A DNA stretch of 64,000 nt from Saccharothrix australiensis. GTDB taxonomy: Bacteria > Actinomycetota > Actinomycetes > Mycobacteriales > Pseudonocardiaceae. Every line of letters starts with the position of its first letter. Positions within the stretch are counted from its first letter, which is position 1. The notes beneath the pieces are model-generated. The model ran no database searches and was not told where the DNA came from. It saw nothing but the letters and a program-made list of their open reading frames with translations. Shown here one piece after another: positions 45,277 to 54,053 of this stretch. The position numbers and the translations under genes are program-made. Location of the stretch: positions 1,575,501 to 1,639,500 of the forward strand of contig NZ_RBXO01000001.1 in NCBI RefSeq assembly GCF_003634935.1. Direction: 5' to 3'.

Positions 45277-46524
45277 TCAGCCCGCCCAGATCCCCGCGAC
45301 GAAGAACAGGAACACCGCCGCCTGCACCAGCGTCGTCGTGTACAGCCAGCCGTACAGCACCGGCCGCAGCGCGCGACGGCGCTGCGCGGCCAGCACCATC
45401 GCCACGTAGATCACCAGGCACGGCAACAGGTACCGGTGCACCGAGACCACGTTGCTGTTCAGCGTGAACATGACGAACGACGCCAGCCCGAACGCGGCCA
45501 GCGGGATGCCGTCCTTGCGCAGCGCCACGAACACGTACACCGACGACGCGAGCAGCACCACGAGCCCGACCAGCGGCAGCAGGTGGCTGAGCACCTGCCA
45601 GTTGTTCGGCCGCCCGCTCGCCAGCGCCTCCCACGAGGCCGACACCTCGGTCGCCAGCGTGCCGGGGATGTTGAAGTTCGTGACGTGGTAGCCCCACGTC
45701 GACACGGTGTCGTAGGCGTGGAACATCGCCAGCGGGTCACCGGTGACGACTTGGAGCACCACCGCGTACGCCACGACGCCCAGGCCCGCCGCCGGGAACC
45801 ACAGCAGGTGCCACGACAGCAGGCCGCGGAGCTTCCAGTCCCTGGACCGGAAGAACTCCAGGAAGCACAGCCCCACGAACAGCACGGCGGTGATGCGCGT
45901 GGCGGTCAGCGGGATCAGGCACAGCCCCATCCACACCCACTGCCTGCGCAGCGCGAACAGGAACGCCCAGAACCCGAGCGCGCAGAACACCGCCTCGCTG
46001 TAGAAGCCGTGCAGGAAGAACGCCGTCGGCGCGGTCAGGAACGCCGCCACGGTCAGCCAGGCAGCCCGCTCGCCGGTCACGAAGTGCCGGGCGATCTTGA
46101 GCAGCGCGGTCGCCGCGCACCACGACGCGATCCCGTTGACGATCATGCCGACGGCCAGGAAGCCCAGCTTGCCGAAGGTGATCGTCTCCAGCAGCCACAC
46201 GCAGAACGGGAAGAACGGGTAGAACGCGTGCACCCACGGCGTGGCCTCGTTGGCGTAGCCGCCGTTGGCGATCTGGTGGAAGTTCTCGGAGTCCCACCGG
46301 TAGGTGTGCGACAGCAGGGTCGCGTCCGGCCCGAGCACCTTCACCGGGTAGCCCTCGCCGATCGGCAGGGTGCCCTGGAACAGCACGGCCACCGCCGTCA
46401 GCACCGCGTGCCAGGCGAACACCAGGGCGAACGCGCGGGCCCAGTCCGAGGTCAGCGGCGAGCGCCGCCGGGCCGGCCCCGCGCTCGGCGCGGTGGTGGC
46501 GGTCGGCGTGATCAAGTCCGTCAT
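45277..46524 (-). CDS. Polytopic mannosyltransferase-like membrane protein (PIG-V-like)
   Basis: The 415-residue protein has about ten membrane helices. The N-terminal luminal-type loop carries YRWDSENFHQIANGGYANEATPW and AFYPFFPFCVWLLE, the WDxxxF/YPFFP pattern of PIG-V-like and GT-C glycosyltransferases that use polyprenyl-phosphate mannose. It would transfer sugars on the outer face of the membrane. It is the last gene of a three-gene operon with a GtrA protein and a polyprenyl-phosphate glycosyltransferase, each overlapping the next by 4 nt; those two would make and flip the lipid-linked sugar donor. Confidence 0.83.
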   Translation of the reverse strand: MTDLITPTATTAPSAGPARRRSPLTSDWARAFALVFAWHAVLTAVAVLFQGTLPIGEGYPVKVLGPDATLLSHTYRWDSENFHQIANGGYANEATPWVHAFYPFFPFCVWLLETITFGKLGFLAVGMIVNGIASWCAATALLKIARHFVTGERAAWLTVAAFLTAPTAFFLHGFYSEAVFCALGFWAFLFALRRQWVWMGLCLIPLTATRITAVLFVGLCFLEFFRSRDWKLRGLLSWHLLWFPAAGLGVVAYAVVLQVVTGDPLAMFHAYDTVSTWGYHVTNFNIPGTLATEVSASWEALASGRPNNWQVLSHLLPLVGLVVLLASSVYVFVALRKDGIPLAAFGLASFVMFTLNSNVVSVHRYLLPCLVIYVAMVLAAQRRRALRPVLYGWLYTTTLVQAAVFLFFVAGIWAG

Positions 46525-46934
46525 CAGGCGGTTTCCTTCTGTCTGAACACCAGCCTGTTGTAGAGGGTGTAGTTCCACACCAGGTTGAAGACGAGCGCGG
46601 CCAGCTTCGGCCCGACCAGGGCGACGAGCTCGTGCGTGCCCGCGAACGCGCCGCTGGTCAGGCTGATCAGGATCGGCTGCACCACCCACAGGCCGAACGC
46701 CGTGACCAGCACGAACAGCACCACCTGGGTGCGCACGTCACCGGTCCGGGCGCGGAACGTGAAGGAGCGGTTCAGCGTGAAGCTGCACGCCATGCCCGCG
46801 GTGGTGGACAGCAGGTTCGCCACGAACATCGGCAGGCCCGCGAGCGACAGCAGCGTGTACGACACCACGTCGACCAGCGTGTTCGCGACGCCCACCAGTC
46901 CGAACCGGACCTTGGTGGCCAGGGCGGGCCTCAC
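46524..46934 (-). CDS. GtrA-family membrane protein
   Basis: The 136-residue protein has four membrane helices: VRFGLVGVANTLVDVVSYTLLSL, then FVANLLSTTAGMACSFTLNRSFTF, LFVLVTAFGLWVVQPILI and LVGPKLAALVFNLVWNYTLYNRLVF. The final NYTLYNRLVF motif is typical. GtrA proteins are thought to flip polyprenyl-phosphate-linked sugars. GTG 46934 overlaps the stop of the upstream glycosyltransferase by 4 nt, and its own stop overlaps the mannosyltransferase start. Confidence 0.9.
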   Translation of the reverse strand: MRPALATKVRFGLVGVANTLVDVVSYTLLSLAGLPMFVANLLSTTAGMACSFTLNRSFTFRARTGDVRTQVVLFVLVTAFGLWVVQPILISLTSGAFAGTHELVALVGPKLAALVFNLVWNYTLYNRLVFRQKETA

Positions 46935-47968
46935 CGCGCCGCGCCCGTCGTCGCGGGCAGCGGTTTCGCGGCGGTCCGCACCGCCGCCACGGTGTACAGC
47001 GGGCGGCCCTGCGCCTGCGCGTAGGTGCGGCCGATGTAGCTGCCCAGCACGCCCAGCATGGTGATCTGGATGCCGCCCAGGAAGAACATGCCGATGGTGA
47101 TGAACGCCCAGCCGGGCACGGCCGTCTCCGGGGCGAGCAGCTTCACGCCCGCCACGTAGAGGATGCCGAGGAAGCTCAGGAACGAGATGAAGTAGCCGAG
47201 CCTGCTGATCAGCCGCAGCGGCGCGACGGAGAAGCCCAGGACGCCGTCCGCCGCGAACCGGAGCATCTTGCTCAGCGGGTAGCCGGTGACGCCCGCGTGC
47301 CGCTCGTCCCGGTCGAACAGCACGCCGGTCTGCCGGAAGCCGATGTAGCTGACCAGGCCGCGCAGGAAGCGGTCGCGCTCGCGGAACTTGCGCAGCTCGT
47401 CGACCACCTTGCGGTCGATCAGCCGGAAGTCGCCGGTGTTGCGCGGGATGTCGATCGAGGCGACCTTGCGCAGGAACCAGTAGAACGCGCTCGCGGTGAG
47501 CTTCTTGAACGCCGTGTCCCGCCGGGACCGCCGCTGCGCGTACACGACCTCGTAGCCCTGCTCCCACTTCTCGACCAGCTCCAGGCTGACGCGGGGCGGG
47601 TCCTGCATGTCGCTGTCCATGATGATCACGGCGTCCGCGTCGGCCAGGTCCAGGCCGGCGGTGACCGCCATCTGGTGGCCGAAGTTGCGGGCCAGCTCGA
47701 TCACGGTGACCCGGTCGTCGGCGTCGGCCAGCGCCTGGAGGTGGACCAGCGAGTCGTCCTTGCTGCCGTCGTCGACGTAGATGAAGCCGACGTCGTAGCG
47801 GTCGGCCAGCTCCTCGGCGACCTTGGACACGGTCTCGTGCAGCAGCGCGATGTTCCCGGCCTCGTTGTAGATCGGGAAGACGTACGTGATCGTCTGCCGC
47901 GCCTGACCGGCGCGCGGTGCCTCGGCGGTCACAGGCCAACCGTCCTTCGTGTTCGTGGCAGGGGACAC
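46931..47968 (-). CDS. Glycosyltransferase family 2 (polyprenyl-phosphate sugar synthase)
   Basis: The 345-residue protein has a cytosolic GT2 domain: TYVFPIYNEAGNIALLHETV, the nucleotide/metal motif DADAVIIMDSDMQDPPRV (DSDxQDPP), GYEVVYAQRRSRRDTAFKKL and ARNTGDFRLIDRKVV. Two C-terminal membrane helices follow (LGYFISFLSFLGILYVAGV and WAFITIGMFFLGGIQITML). This is the GtrB/ArnC/DPM type that makes polyprenyl-phosphate glucose, mannose or a similar donor. It is the first gene of the operon with GtrA and the PIG-V-like transferase. The 85-nt region upstream separates it from the divergent acyltransferase. Confidence 0.92.
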   Translation of the reverse strand: MSPATNTKDGWPVTAEAPRAGQARQTITYVFPIYNEAGNIALLHETVSKVAEELADRYDVGFIYVDDGSKDDSLVHLQALADADDRVTVIELARNFGHQMAVTAGLDLADADAVIIMDSDMQDPPRVSLELVEKWEQGYEVVYAQRRSRRDTAFKKLTASAFYWFLRKVASIDIPRNTGDFRLIDRKVVDELRKFRERDRFLRGLVSYIGFRQTGVLFDRDERHAGVTGYPLSKMLRFAADGVLGFSVAPLRLISRLGYFISFLSFLGILYVAGVKLLAPETAVPGWAFITIGMFFLGGIQITMLGVLGSYIGRTYAQAQGRPLYTVAAVRTAAKPLPATTGAAR

Positions 47969-48053
47969 CCGGCCACCAGAGGCGAGCGGAATCGGCCCGA
48001 ACTATACTTCCCCGGCCCAACCGGAGGCTTCCTCGGGTACGGTGTGCCGGCTT

Positions 48054-49241
48054 ATGCCGCGTCACGTCGAAAGGGCTGTCCGGGTGCTCACCCACGCCGA
48101 GTTCATGGCCATGCGCCGGTTCCCCGCCCTCGACGGCCTGCGCGCGATCGCCGCGGTGATCGTCGTGGTGTCCCACTTCGCCGGCCCGGAGTGGACGTGG
48201 GTGTCCGGCTGGGTGGGCGTCTACGTGTTCTTCGTGCTCTCCGGCTTCCTCATCACGACCCTGCTGCTGCGCGAGCAGTCGACCAATGGCCGGATTTCGC
48301 TGAAAGCGTTCTACCTGCGCCGGGTGTTCCGCATCCTGCCGCCGTACCTGGTGATCCTCGGGTTCATCGTGCTGTTCTGCTGGTTGCGCGGGGAGTTCCA
48401 CAGCCGGGCGTTCCCCACGGCGTTGCCGTACTACCTGACGTTCTTCAACGAGTTCCTGCCCGCGGTGAACTCGGGCGGTCCCGACAACTTCTTCAGCGGG
48501 TCGTGGACGCTGGGCGTCGAGGAGAAGTTCTACCTGTTCTGGCCTGCGCTGATGGTGGTCGTCGGGGTGGCGGCGGTGAAGCGGCGGATCGCCGTCGCGG
48601 TGGCCGCGCTGGCGGCGATGGTGCTGTTCATCCCGTTCACCGGCGGCTGGATCATGGACTACTCGCAGACGTTGCTCTACGAGTCGACCGTGCACTACGC
48701 GATCCTGCTGATCGGCGCGTTGCTGGCGATCCTCATGCACAACGAGCGCTCGTTCGCGTTCATCGCGCCGCTGACGCACCCGCTCGCCGCGATTCCGGTC
48801 GCGATCGGGTTCGTCGCCCTGCACGTGAACATGACGGATTTGTGGGCGAGCACGCGGAACAACCTGTGGCTGCTGCTCGGGTACGCCCTGCTGGTGGCGA
48901 TGCTGCTGGTCGTGCTGGTGTCGCGCGGTCCGCTGCGGTGGCTGCTGTCGACCGCGCCGATGCGGTTCGTGGGCGACCGGTCGTACTCGCTGTACCTGAT
49001 CCAGGGCGTCGCGCACTTCATCGTCGTGCTGACGATCCCGAGGTTCGCGATCAACGGCACCGCGACGGGCGTCGTGGTGATCCTGGTCTCACTGCTGATG
49101 GCCGACCTGGTCTACCGGTGGTGCGAGAAGCCCGCGATCGCGTGGGGCCGCGCCATCATCAACCGCCGCGGGCAGCGCCGCGCCGCGCGGCCGGAACCGC
49201 TGCCACCGGCCGCCGAGCCCGTTCCGGTGGCCGCGGGCTGA
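48054..49241 (+). CDS. OafA/YrhL-type membrane acyltransferase
   Basis: The product has 395 residues and about ten hydrophobic helices. The acyltransferase-3 hallmarks are present: FPALDGLRAIAAVIVVVSHF with catalytic-type His, VYVFFVLSGFLITTLLL, FYLRRVFRILPPYL, and FFSGSWTLGVEEKFYLFWP. The C-terminus ends DLVYRWCEKPAIAWGRAI, the usual family end. It should O-acylate an exported glycan or small molecule, perhaps the sugar made by the divergent GtrA operon. ATG 48054 lacks a clear Shine-Dalgarno; GTG 48084, with AAAGGG upstream, is an alternative start. Confidence 0.9.
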   Translation: MPRHVERAVRVLTHAEFMAMRRFPALDGLRAIAAVIVVVSHFAGPEWTWVSGWVGVYVFFVLSGFLITTLLLREQSTNGRISLKAFYLRRVFRILPPYLVILGFIVLFCWLRGEFHSRAFPTALPYYLTFFNEFLPAVNSGGPDNFFSGSWTLGVEEKFYLFWPALMVVVGVAAVKRRIAVAVAALAAMVLFIPFTGGWIMDYSQTLLYESTVHYAILLIGALLAILMHNERSFAFIAPLTHPLAAIPVAIGFVALHVNMTDLWASTRNNLWLLLGYALLVAMLLVVLVSRGPLRWLLSTAPMRFVGDRSYSLYLIQGVAHFIVVLTIPRFAINGTATGVVVILVSLLMADLVYRWCEKPAIAWGRAIINRRGQRRAARPEPLPPAAEPVPVAAG

Positions 49242-49245
49242 CCGG

Positions 49246-49280
49246 GGGCCGGTACCGCACCGGGAGCGCGGTACCGGCCC
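49246..49280. terminator. Bidirectional terminator hairpin
   Basis: Perfect 13-bp arms GGGCCGGTACCGC and GCGGTACCGGCCC with a 9-nt loop lie between the convergent acyltransferase and protease genes. Confidence 0.7.
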
Positions 49281-49297
49281 GTCCGGGCCCGCTCGGC

Positions 49298-50518
49298 CTA
49301 CGGGTTGGCCGGCCGGTTGTCGATCAGGCTCGCGATCTCCCGGTTCACCAGGCTGATCCGGGTACCCCAGTTCGGGCACCCGCCGAGGTGGTGCAGGGCG
49401 ATCACCTTGTGCGACGAGGCGGCCAGCACCGGTGACCCGGAGTTGCCGCCGGAGGAGTCGCACCGGTAGCCGGTGTTCACGCCGGACGACACCACGTCGA
49501 TCTTGCAGTACGCGCCGCCGTCGCGCTCCTCGTACAGGGACAGGCGCTTGGGCCTGGTGTCGCCGTGGCCGGGGATGTAGATGCGCTCGCCCGCCGTGGG
49601 TTCCCGCACGTCCAGGTACAGCGTGCCGTACTGCTGGATGGACGCGAAGTTGTTCACCGAGAACAGCGCGTAGTCCAACGCGCTCAGCGGACTGGACTTG
49701 ATCAGCTCCAGGCCGCTGACCTTGGTGCCCGGCTTCGGGTTGGAACCGCCGCAGGTGGCGCACTGGTAGTCGAACTGGAACTCGCTGGCGCGCAGGTCGG
49801 CCGCGCTCTCCATGCAGTGGTAATTGGTGAGCATCCGGTTGGTGTTGCCGACCCGCCACGCCGTGCAGTGGCCGAGGCCGTTGAGCAGCTGCCGCGCGAC
49901 CGCGCCGGACCGGGCGAACTCGGTGGGGTGGTTGTTCTGGTAGCAGACCACGTCGCGGCGGGCGTCCGTGCCGCAGACGCTGAGCGGCGCCGGGTTGGCG
50001 GCGGCGCGCTCGGGCTCGGTGAAGCCCCGGTAGTAGGAGTCGACGCGGGCGCCGAGCCCGCGCCTGCCGAGGGCGGCGGCGTCCGGCCGCTCCACCGCGG
50101 CGTGCAGGGTGACCACGGCGGTGTCGCCGTCGATCGACATCGCGGCGAACCCGCGCTTGCCGTGCACGGTGTGCGGTGAGTCGCCGGGGAACGCGCGCCG
50201 GGTCGGGTCGCCGTGGTAGGTGTGCACCTCGCGGCCCGTCGGGTCGGCCACGGTCACCCGGTCGCCGGGCGCCAGTTCGAGTGACGAGAAGTGCACCTTG
50301 AGGTAGGACGAGCCGGGCTCGGTGAGCACCACCTGCCAGGAGCGGCCGGTGGGCGCGTAGCGCAGGGACACGTCGGTGGTCTTCAGCTCACCCGCCGCGG
50401 CCACTGCGGCGGCGCGGGTGGGCGAGGGCGGTTCGGCCTGCGCCGGCGGGACGGTCGTCACGGGTAATGCCAGTGCCAGAGCGGCCACCACAGGCAGGGT
50501 TCGTGACCGGAACGACAT
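49298..50518 (-). CDS. Secreted trypsin-like serine protease
   Basis: The 406-residue protein has a Sec signal (VVAALALALPVTTVPPAQA) and a propeptide/beta-rich region of about 150 residues. A chymotrypsin-fold protease domain follows, with His in MLTNYHCMES, Asp in SALDYALFSV and Ser in DSSGGNSGSPVLAA. Cysteine pairs (CGTD...CYQNN, HCTAW...HCMES, CATCGG, YRCD...GGCPN) suggest an extracellular disulfide-bonded enzyme. Relatives are lysyl-endopeptidase-like or V8-like proteases of actinomycetes. It is transcribed alone. Confidence 0.87.
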   Translation of the reverse strand: MSFRSRTLPVVAALALALPVTTVPPAQAEPPSPTRAAAVAAAGELKTTDVSLRYAPTGRSWQVVLTEPGSSYLKVHFSSLELAPGDRVTVADPTGREVHTYHGDPTRRAFPGDSPHTVHGKRGFAAMSIDGDTAVVTLHAAVERPDAAALGRRGLGARVDSYYRGFTEPERAAANPAPLSVCGTDARRDVVCYQNNHPTEFARSGAVARQLLNGLGHCTAWRVGNTNRMLTNYHCMESAADLRASEFQFDYQCATCGGSNPKPGTKVSGLELIKSSPLSALDYALFSVNNFASIQQYGTLYLDVREPTAGERIYIPGHGDTRPKRLSLYEERDGGAYCKIDVVSSGVNTGYRCDSSGGNSGSPVLAASSHKVIALHHLGGCPNWGTRISLVNREIASLIDNRPANP

Positions 50519-50692
50519 GGCGCACCTCCTTGGAAAGGTCGTTTCCGTGCAGGGCGGCGGTGCCCGGCCCGATCCGGTGGGGGATCAGGCCGGACACGTA
50601 CCGTCGCACGGCCGGAGGTCGCGGTTCCATCCGTCGAAGGGCCTGTTGTGCGGTGGGCCCGTCGGGCGGCGGCCGATCTCCGGGTGGTCGGG

Positions 50693-51931
50693 TCAGGGCA
50701 CGAACCGGAACGGCGCGCGGGCGGGCACGTCGAACAGCGGCGTCGGGCGGTGGCGCAGGTGCGCGTCCAGGAACGCCGTGAGGTAGGTGCGCTGCACGCG
50801 CAGCGACCGCGCCGGGTCGACGGTGCCGATCGCCTCCACGCGCAGGTCATCGGGCAGCGCGGCCCCGAGCTGCGGCAGCACCGACTGGAGGTCGGAGTAG
50901 CCCAGGTGGCCGCCGTCGACCAGGGCGAGGTCGCGCTTCCAGCCGCGCTGGGCGGCCCAGAACTCCTGCCAGCTCCGGTCCACCGAGTCCGGCCCGTGCG
51001 TGTGGTCCTCCTTCGCCGAGGTCGTGCCCATGAGCAGGAACGGGCGGTCGACGCTGCGGGTCGTGCTCTCACCGGGTCGATACGGGTCGTCGAAGGTGGC
51101 GAACGAACCGTCCATGTTCACGCCCGCCTTGACGCGCGGGTCGAGCAGCATCACCTCGGCCGCCGTGAAGCCGCCGATCGAGTGCCCGACCATGCCCACG
51201 CGCCGCGGGTCGGGTGCGCGGAGGAGGCCGGCGGGCAGGCGGCGGCCCCCGGCGTCGGGGTTGCGGCCCGCCGCGAGGTCGGTGATCCGGTCCAGCACGA
51301 ACCGCGTGTCGGCGATCCGGGCGTCGAGCACGGTGCGGGCGGTCTCCGGCACCCACGGCTGGTCGTCGGGCACGGCCACGCGGCCGTCGGGGAACCGGAC
51401 CGCGCCGGACTCGTGGGTGTGCGACACGGAGACCACCAGGTAGCCGCGGCCGGCCAGGTCGTCGGTCAGCGTCGCGAAGACCTCGCGGGGCAGCCCGCCG
51501 CCGGGCGAGAACAGCACCACGGGCAGCGGGCCGCGCCGGCGGTCGACGGGCGCGTCGACGCGGGCCTGCCTGCGCACGCCCGCCACGTCGAGGGTCAGGC
51601 CCGGCAGCGACCGCAGGTCCCGGAACAGCGGCGTGTGGTCGGCGACCTCGGCGCTCACCCAGGGTGCGCGGGCGGCGTCGGAGGGCAGCGCCGGGTAGCT
51701 GACGGTCACCATCAGCTCGCGCCCGCGTTCGGGGTGCCAGGGGTCCGGGCGGCCGGCGTCGACCAGGTGCAGGTCGGTGGTGCCGACCGACGCCGCGCCG
51801 GACGGCGGCGGCAGTCGCGGTCGCACGGGCGCGGCGTGCGCCGTCCCGGTGAGCGTCCCCGCGAGAGCGGCGCACACACCCAGCGCCGCGAGGCGGACGA
51901 GCGTTCTGGACAAGGTGGTCCTCCCGGTCAC
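50693..51931 (-). CDS. Secreted alpha/beta hydrolase, PAF-acetylhydrolase-like
   Basis: The 412-residue protein has a signal peptide (LVRLAALGVCAALAGTLTGTAHAA). The hydrolase core is of the platelet-activating-factor acetylhydrolase/chlorophyllase type: oxyanion region PVVLFSPGGGLPREVFATLTD, nucleophile elbow GMVGHSIGGFTAAEVM, acid in VNMDGSFATFD and His in VDGGHLGYSD. All triad residues are present. It should act on extracellular esters such as phospholipids or polyesters. A 174-nt gap separates it from the protease gene, so the two are not clearly an operon. Confidence 0.87.
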   Translation of the reverse strand: MTGRTTLSRTLVRLAALGVCAALAGTLTGTAHAAPVRPRLPPPSGAASVGTTDLHLVDAGRPDPWHPERGRELMVTVSYPALPSDAARAPWVSAEVADHTPLFRDLRSLPGLTLDVAGVRRQARVDAPVDRRRGPLPVVLFSPGGGLPREVFATLTDDLAGRGYLVVSVSHTHESGAVRFPDGRVAVPDDQPWVPETARTVLDARIADTRFVLDRITDLAAGRNPDAGGRRLPAGLLRAPDPRRVGMVGHSIGGFTAAEVMLLDPRVKAGVNMDGSFATFDDPYRPGESTTRSVDRPFLLMGTTSAKEDHTHGPDSVDRSWQEFWAAQRGWKRDLALVDGGHLGYSDLQSVLPQLGAALPDDLRVEAIGTVDPARSLRVQRTYLTAFLDAHLRHRPTPLFDVPARAPFRFVP

Positions 51932-52205
51932 GCGGACCGGCCGTGCGCCGGTCCGCGGTCATGATCACCAGCGGACCGGTGCGCGGTCGTCATCCCGTGG
52001 CCGCCTCGTCGTCGCCCTGCGGCACGACGGCGACCGCGACCAAAGGATGATCACGGCGTCGTCGTCGGCGACGCGGGCCCGCTCGGCGTCACCTCGGGCG
52101 TCGGCCCGGTGCGTCGGATCACCCCTGCGATCGCCCCGGCGCGGCGAGCCGCTTAGGCTCGCCGGTAAACCGAACACCGGTCACGTTCCTGGAAGGCCCA
52201 ACACC

Positions 52206-53027
52206 GTGTCCTCCCCGTCTTACGAGCCGCGCAGCGACGTCGACCTCAGCGTGCCGTCGGCCGCCCGCGCCTACGACTACTTCCTCGACGGCGCGCACAA
52301 CTTCGCCGTCGACCGCGCGTTCGCCGACCAGGTGCTCGACATCGCGCCCTCGGTGCCCGCCGTCGCCAAGCTCAACCGGTCGTTCCTGCGCCGGGTCGTG
52401 AAGTTCTGCCTCGACCAGGGCATCCGCCAGTTCCTCGACCTCGGCTCGGGCATCCCGACCGTCGGCAACGTGCACGAGATCGCCCAGCAGGTCGACCCGG
52501 CGTCCCGCGTGGTGTACGTGGACTACGAGCCGGTGGCCTACGCCCACGCCCGGCAGCTGCTGTCGGGCAACCCGTTCGCGACCATCGTCCAGGCGGACAT
52601 CCGCGACCCCGGCACGATCCTCGACCACCCCGAGACGCGGCGGTTGATCGACTTCTCCGAGCCGGTCGCGCTGCTGATGGTGGGCGTGCTGCTGTTCATC
52701 TCCGACGAGGACCGGCCGGGCGAGCTGGTCGGGCGGTACCGGGAGCTGCTGGCGCCCGGCAGCTTCCTCGCGATCTCGCACATCGCGAGCGAGGAGGCGG
52801 GTCCCGAGCTCCAGGCGGAGGTGGCCCGGCTGGTGGGCGCCTACGCCGCCGCCGACGAGCACGTGTACGTGCGCACCCGGGAGGAGATCCTCGGCTGGTT
52901 CGACGAGCGGACCAGCCTGGTGGAACCCGGCCTGGTGTGCCTGCCGGACTGGCGTCCGGACAACCCGTCGGAGGCGTCGAGCCCGGCCCGGCTGCTCGGG
53001 TACGGCGGCGTGGCGCGGGTCGACTGA
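52206..53027 (+). CDS. S-adenosyl methyltransferase, DUF574 type (copy 2)
   Basis: GTG 52206, with GGAAGG about 13 nt upstream, gives 273 residues. The family landmarks are the same as in copy 1: DVDLSVPSAARAYDYFLDGAHNFAVDRAFADQV, RQFLDLGSGIPTVGNVHEIAQQVDPASRVVYVDYEP, and LLMVGVLLFISDEDRPGELV. The two copies are clearly paralogous but well diverged (about half of the residues differ), so the duplication is old or they were acquired separately. The substrate is unknown. The gene stands alone between a divergent esterase and a convergent NmrA-like gene. Confidence 0.9.
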   Translation: MSSPSYEPRSDVDLSVPSAARAYDYFLDGAHNFAVDRAFADQVLDIAPSVPAVAKLNRSFLRRVVKFCLDQGIRQFLDLGSGIPTVGNVHEIAQQVDPASRVVYVDYEPVAYAHARQLLSGNPFATIVQADIRDPGTILDHPETRRLIDFSEPVALLMVGVLLFISDEDRPGELVGRYRELLAPGSFLAISHIASEEAGPELQAEVARLVGAYAAADEHVYVRTREEILGWFDERTSLVEPGLVCLPDWRPDNPSEASSPARLLGYGGVARVD

Positions 53028-53073
53028 GACCGCGGCGACGGGCCGGGCGCGGCGGGGTTGCCGTCGGTGCTCG

Positions 53074-53120
53074 CCGCGCCCGAGGCGTCCGCGAGCGGCG
53101 CGGGACGGCCTCGGGCGCGG
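53074..53120. terminator. Hairpin between convergent genes
   Basis: Perfect 13-bp arms CCGCGCCCGAGGC (53074-53086) and GCCTCGGGCGCGG (53108-53120) lie in the 98-nt gap. An alternative stem GGGCGCGGCG/CGCCGCGCCC overlaps the left arm, so two mutually exclusive folds are possible. Confidence 0.6.
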
Positions 53121-53125
53121 TGTCG

Positions 53126-53968
53126 TCAGCCGCCGAAGGCCGCGGCGTTCTCCCGCACCCACTGCTCGAAGGTGCGCGCCGGTGCGCCGGTCACCTCCTC
53201 CACGGTGGGCAGCACGGTGTAGCCGGCCTCCGGCGGGTCGGTCCGCATGGCGAGGAAGAACTCGATGTCCGCGGCGGAGTGGCCGGCCCGCCGCCACCGG
53301 GCGACGACCTCGTCCACGCCCAGCTCGACGTACCGCACCTCCCGGCCGAGGACCGCGCCGATCGTGCGCACCATCTCCGGCGGCGTCAGCACCTCCGGCC
53401 CGGTCAGCCAGTACTCCTGTCCCGCGTGGCCGTCGGCGGTCAGCGCGGTGGCCGCGACCGCCGCGATGTCCGCCTCGTGGACCAGGGCGCTGCGGGCGTC
53501 GGCGAACCCCTCGCGGACCACGCCCTCGGTGCGCACGGACTCCGCCCACTCCAACGCGTTGGCCATGAACTCCACCGGCGCCAGGTGCGTCCACTCCAGA
53601 CCGCTCGCCTCGACGGCCTCCTCCAGCGGGCCCTTCGTCACGTCACCCCTGAGCACGGTGACCCGGCGCACGCCGGCGCCCTTCGCCACGTCCGCGATCT
53701 CCGCGCCGTTGGTGAGCGGTGCGAAGTCGGCCCCGTCGAAGCCGATCAGGTGCACGGCGTCGACACCGGAGAACGCCGCGGCCAGGCTCGCGGTGTCGGC
53801 GAGGTTGCCGGCCACCGCCTCCGCGCCCGCCGGGAGGTTCGCCTTCGCCGGGTCGCGGGTGAGGGCGCGGACCCGGTGCCCGGCCGCCAGCAGTTGCGCC
53901 ACCAGCGGGCGGCCGACGGTGCCGGTCGCGCCGGTCACGAGCACGGTCATGGGGTTGGCTTTCGTCAT
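53126..53968 (-). CDS. NAD(P)H-binding NmrA/SDR-type protein
   Basis: The 280-residue protein is an atypical short-chain dehydrogenase with the N-terminal nucleotide motif VLVTGATGTVGRPLVAQLLAAGHRVRALTRDP (GxxGxxG), ANLPAGAEAVAGNLAD, and HLAPVEFMANALEW in the substrate region. There is no Tyr-xxx-Lys motif, so it belongs to the NmrA-like sensor/quinone-reductase group rather than the classical dehydrogenases. ATG 53968 or 53950 may be the start. The upstream gene on the same strand (DUF1062) is 85 nt away. Confidence 0.87.
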   Translation of the reverse strand: MTKANPMTVLVTGATGTVGRPLVAQLLAAGHRVRALTRDPAKANLPAGAEAVAGNLADTASLAAAFSGVDAVHLIGFDGADFAPLTNGAEIADVAKGAGVRRVTVLRGDVTKGPLEEAVEASGLEWTHLAPVEFMANALEWAESVRTEGVVREGFADARSALVHEADIAAVAATALTADGHAGQEYWLTGPEVLTPPEMVRTIGAVLGREVRYVELGVDEVVARWRRAGHSAADIEFFLAMRTDPPEAGYTVLPTVEEVTGAPARTFEQWVRENAAAFGG

Positions 53969-54053
53969 GGGCCCGACGCTAGGGGCATTCGCGGTCACCC
54001 CCTGCCCTCGATCGGTGCGAGGACAGGGGATGGCGGTGCGCGGGGGCGGGCCG

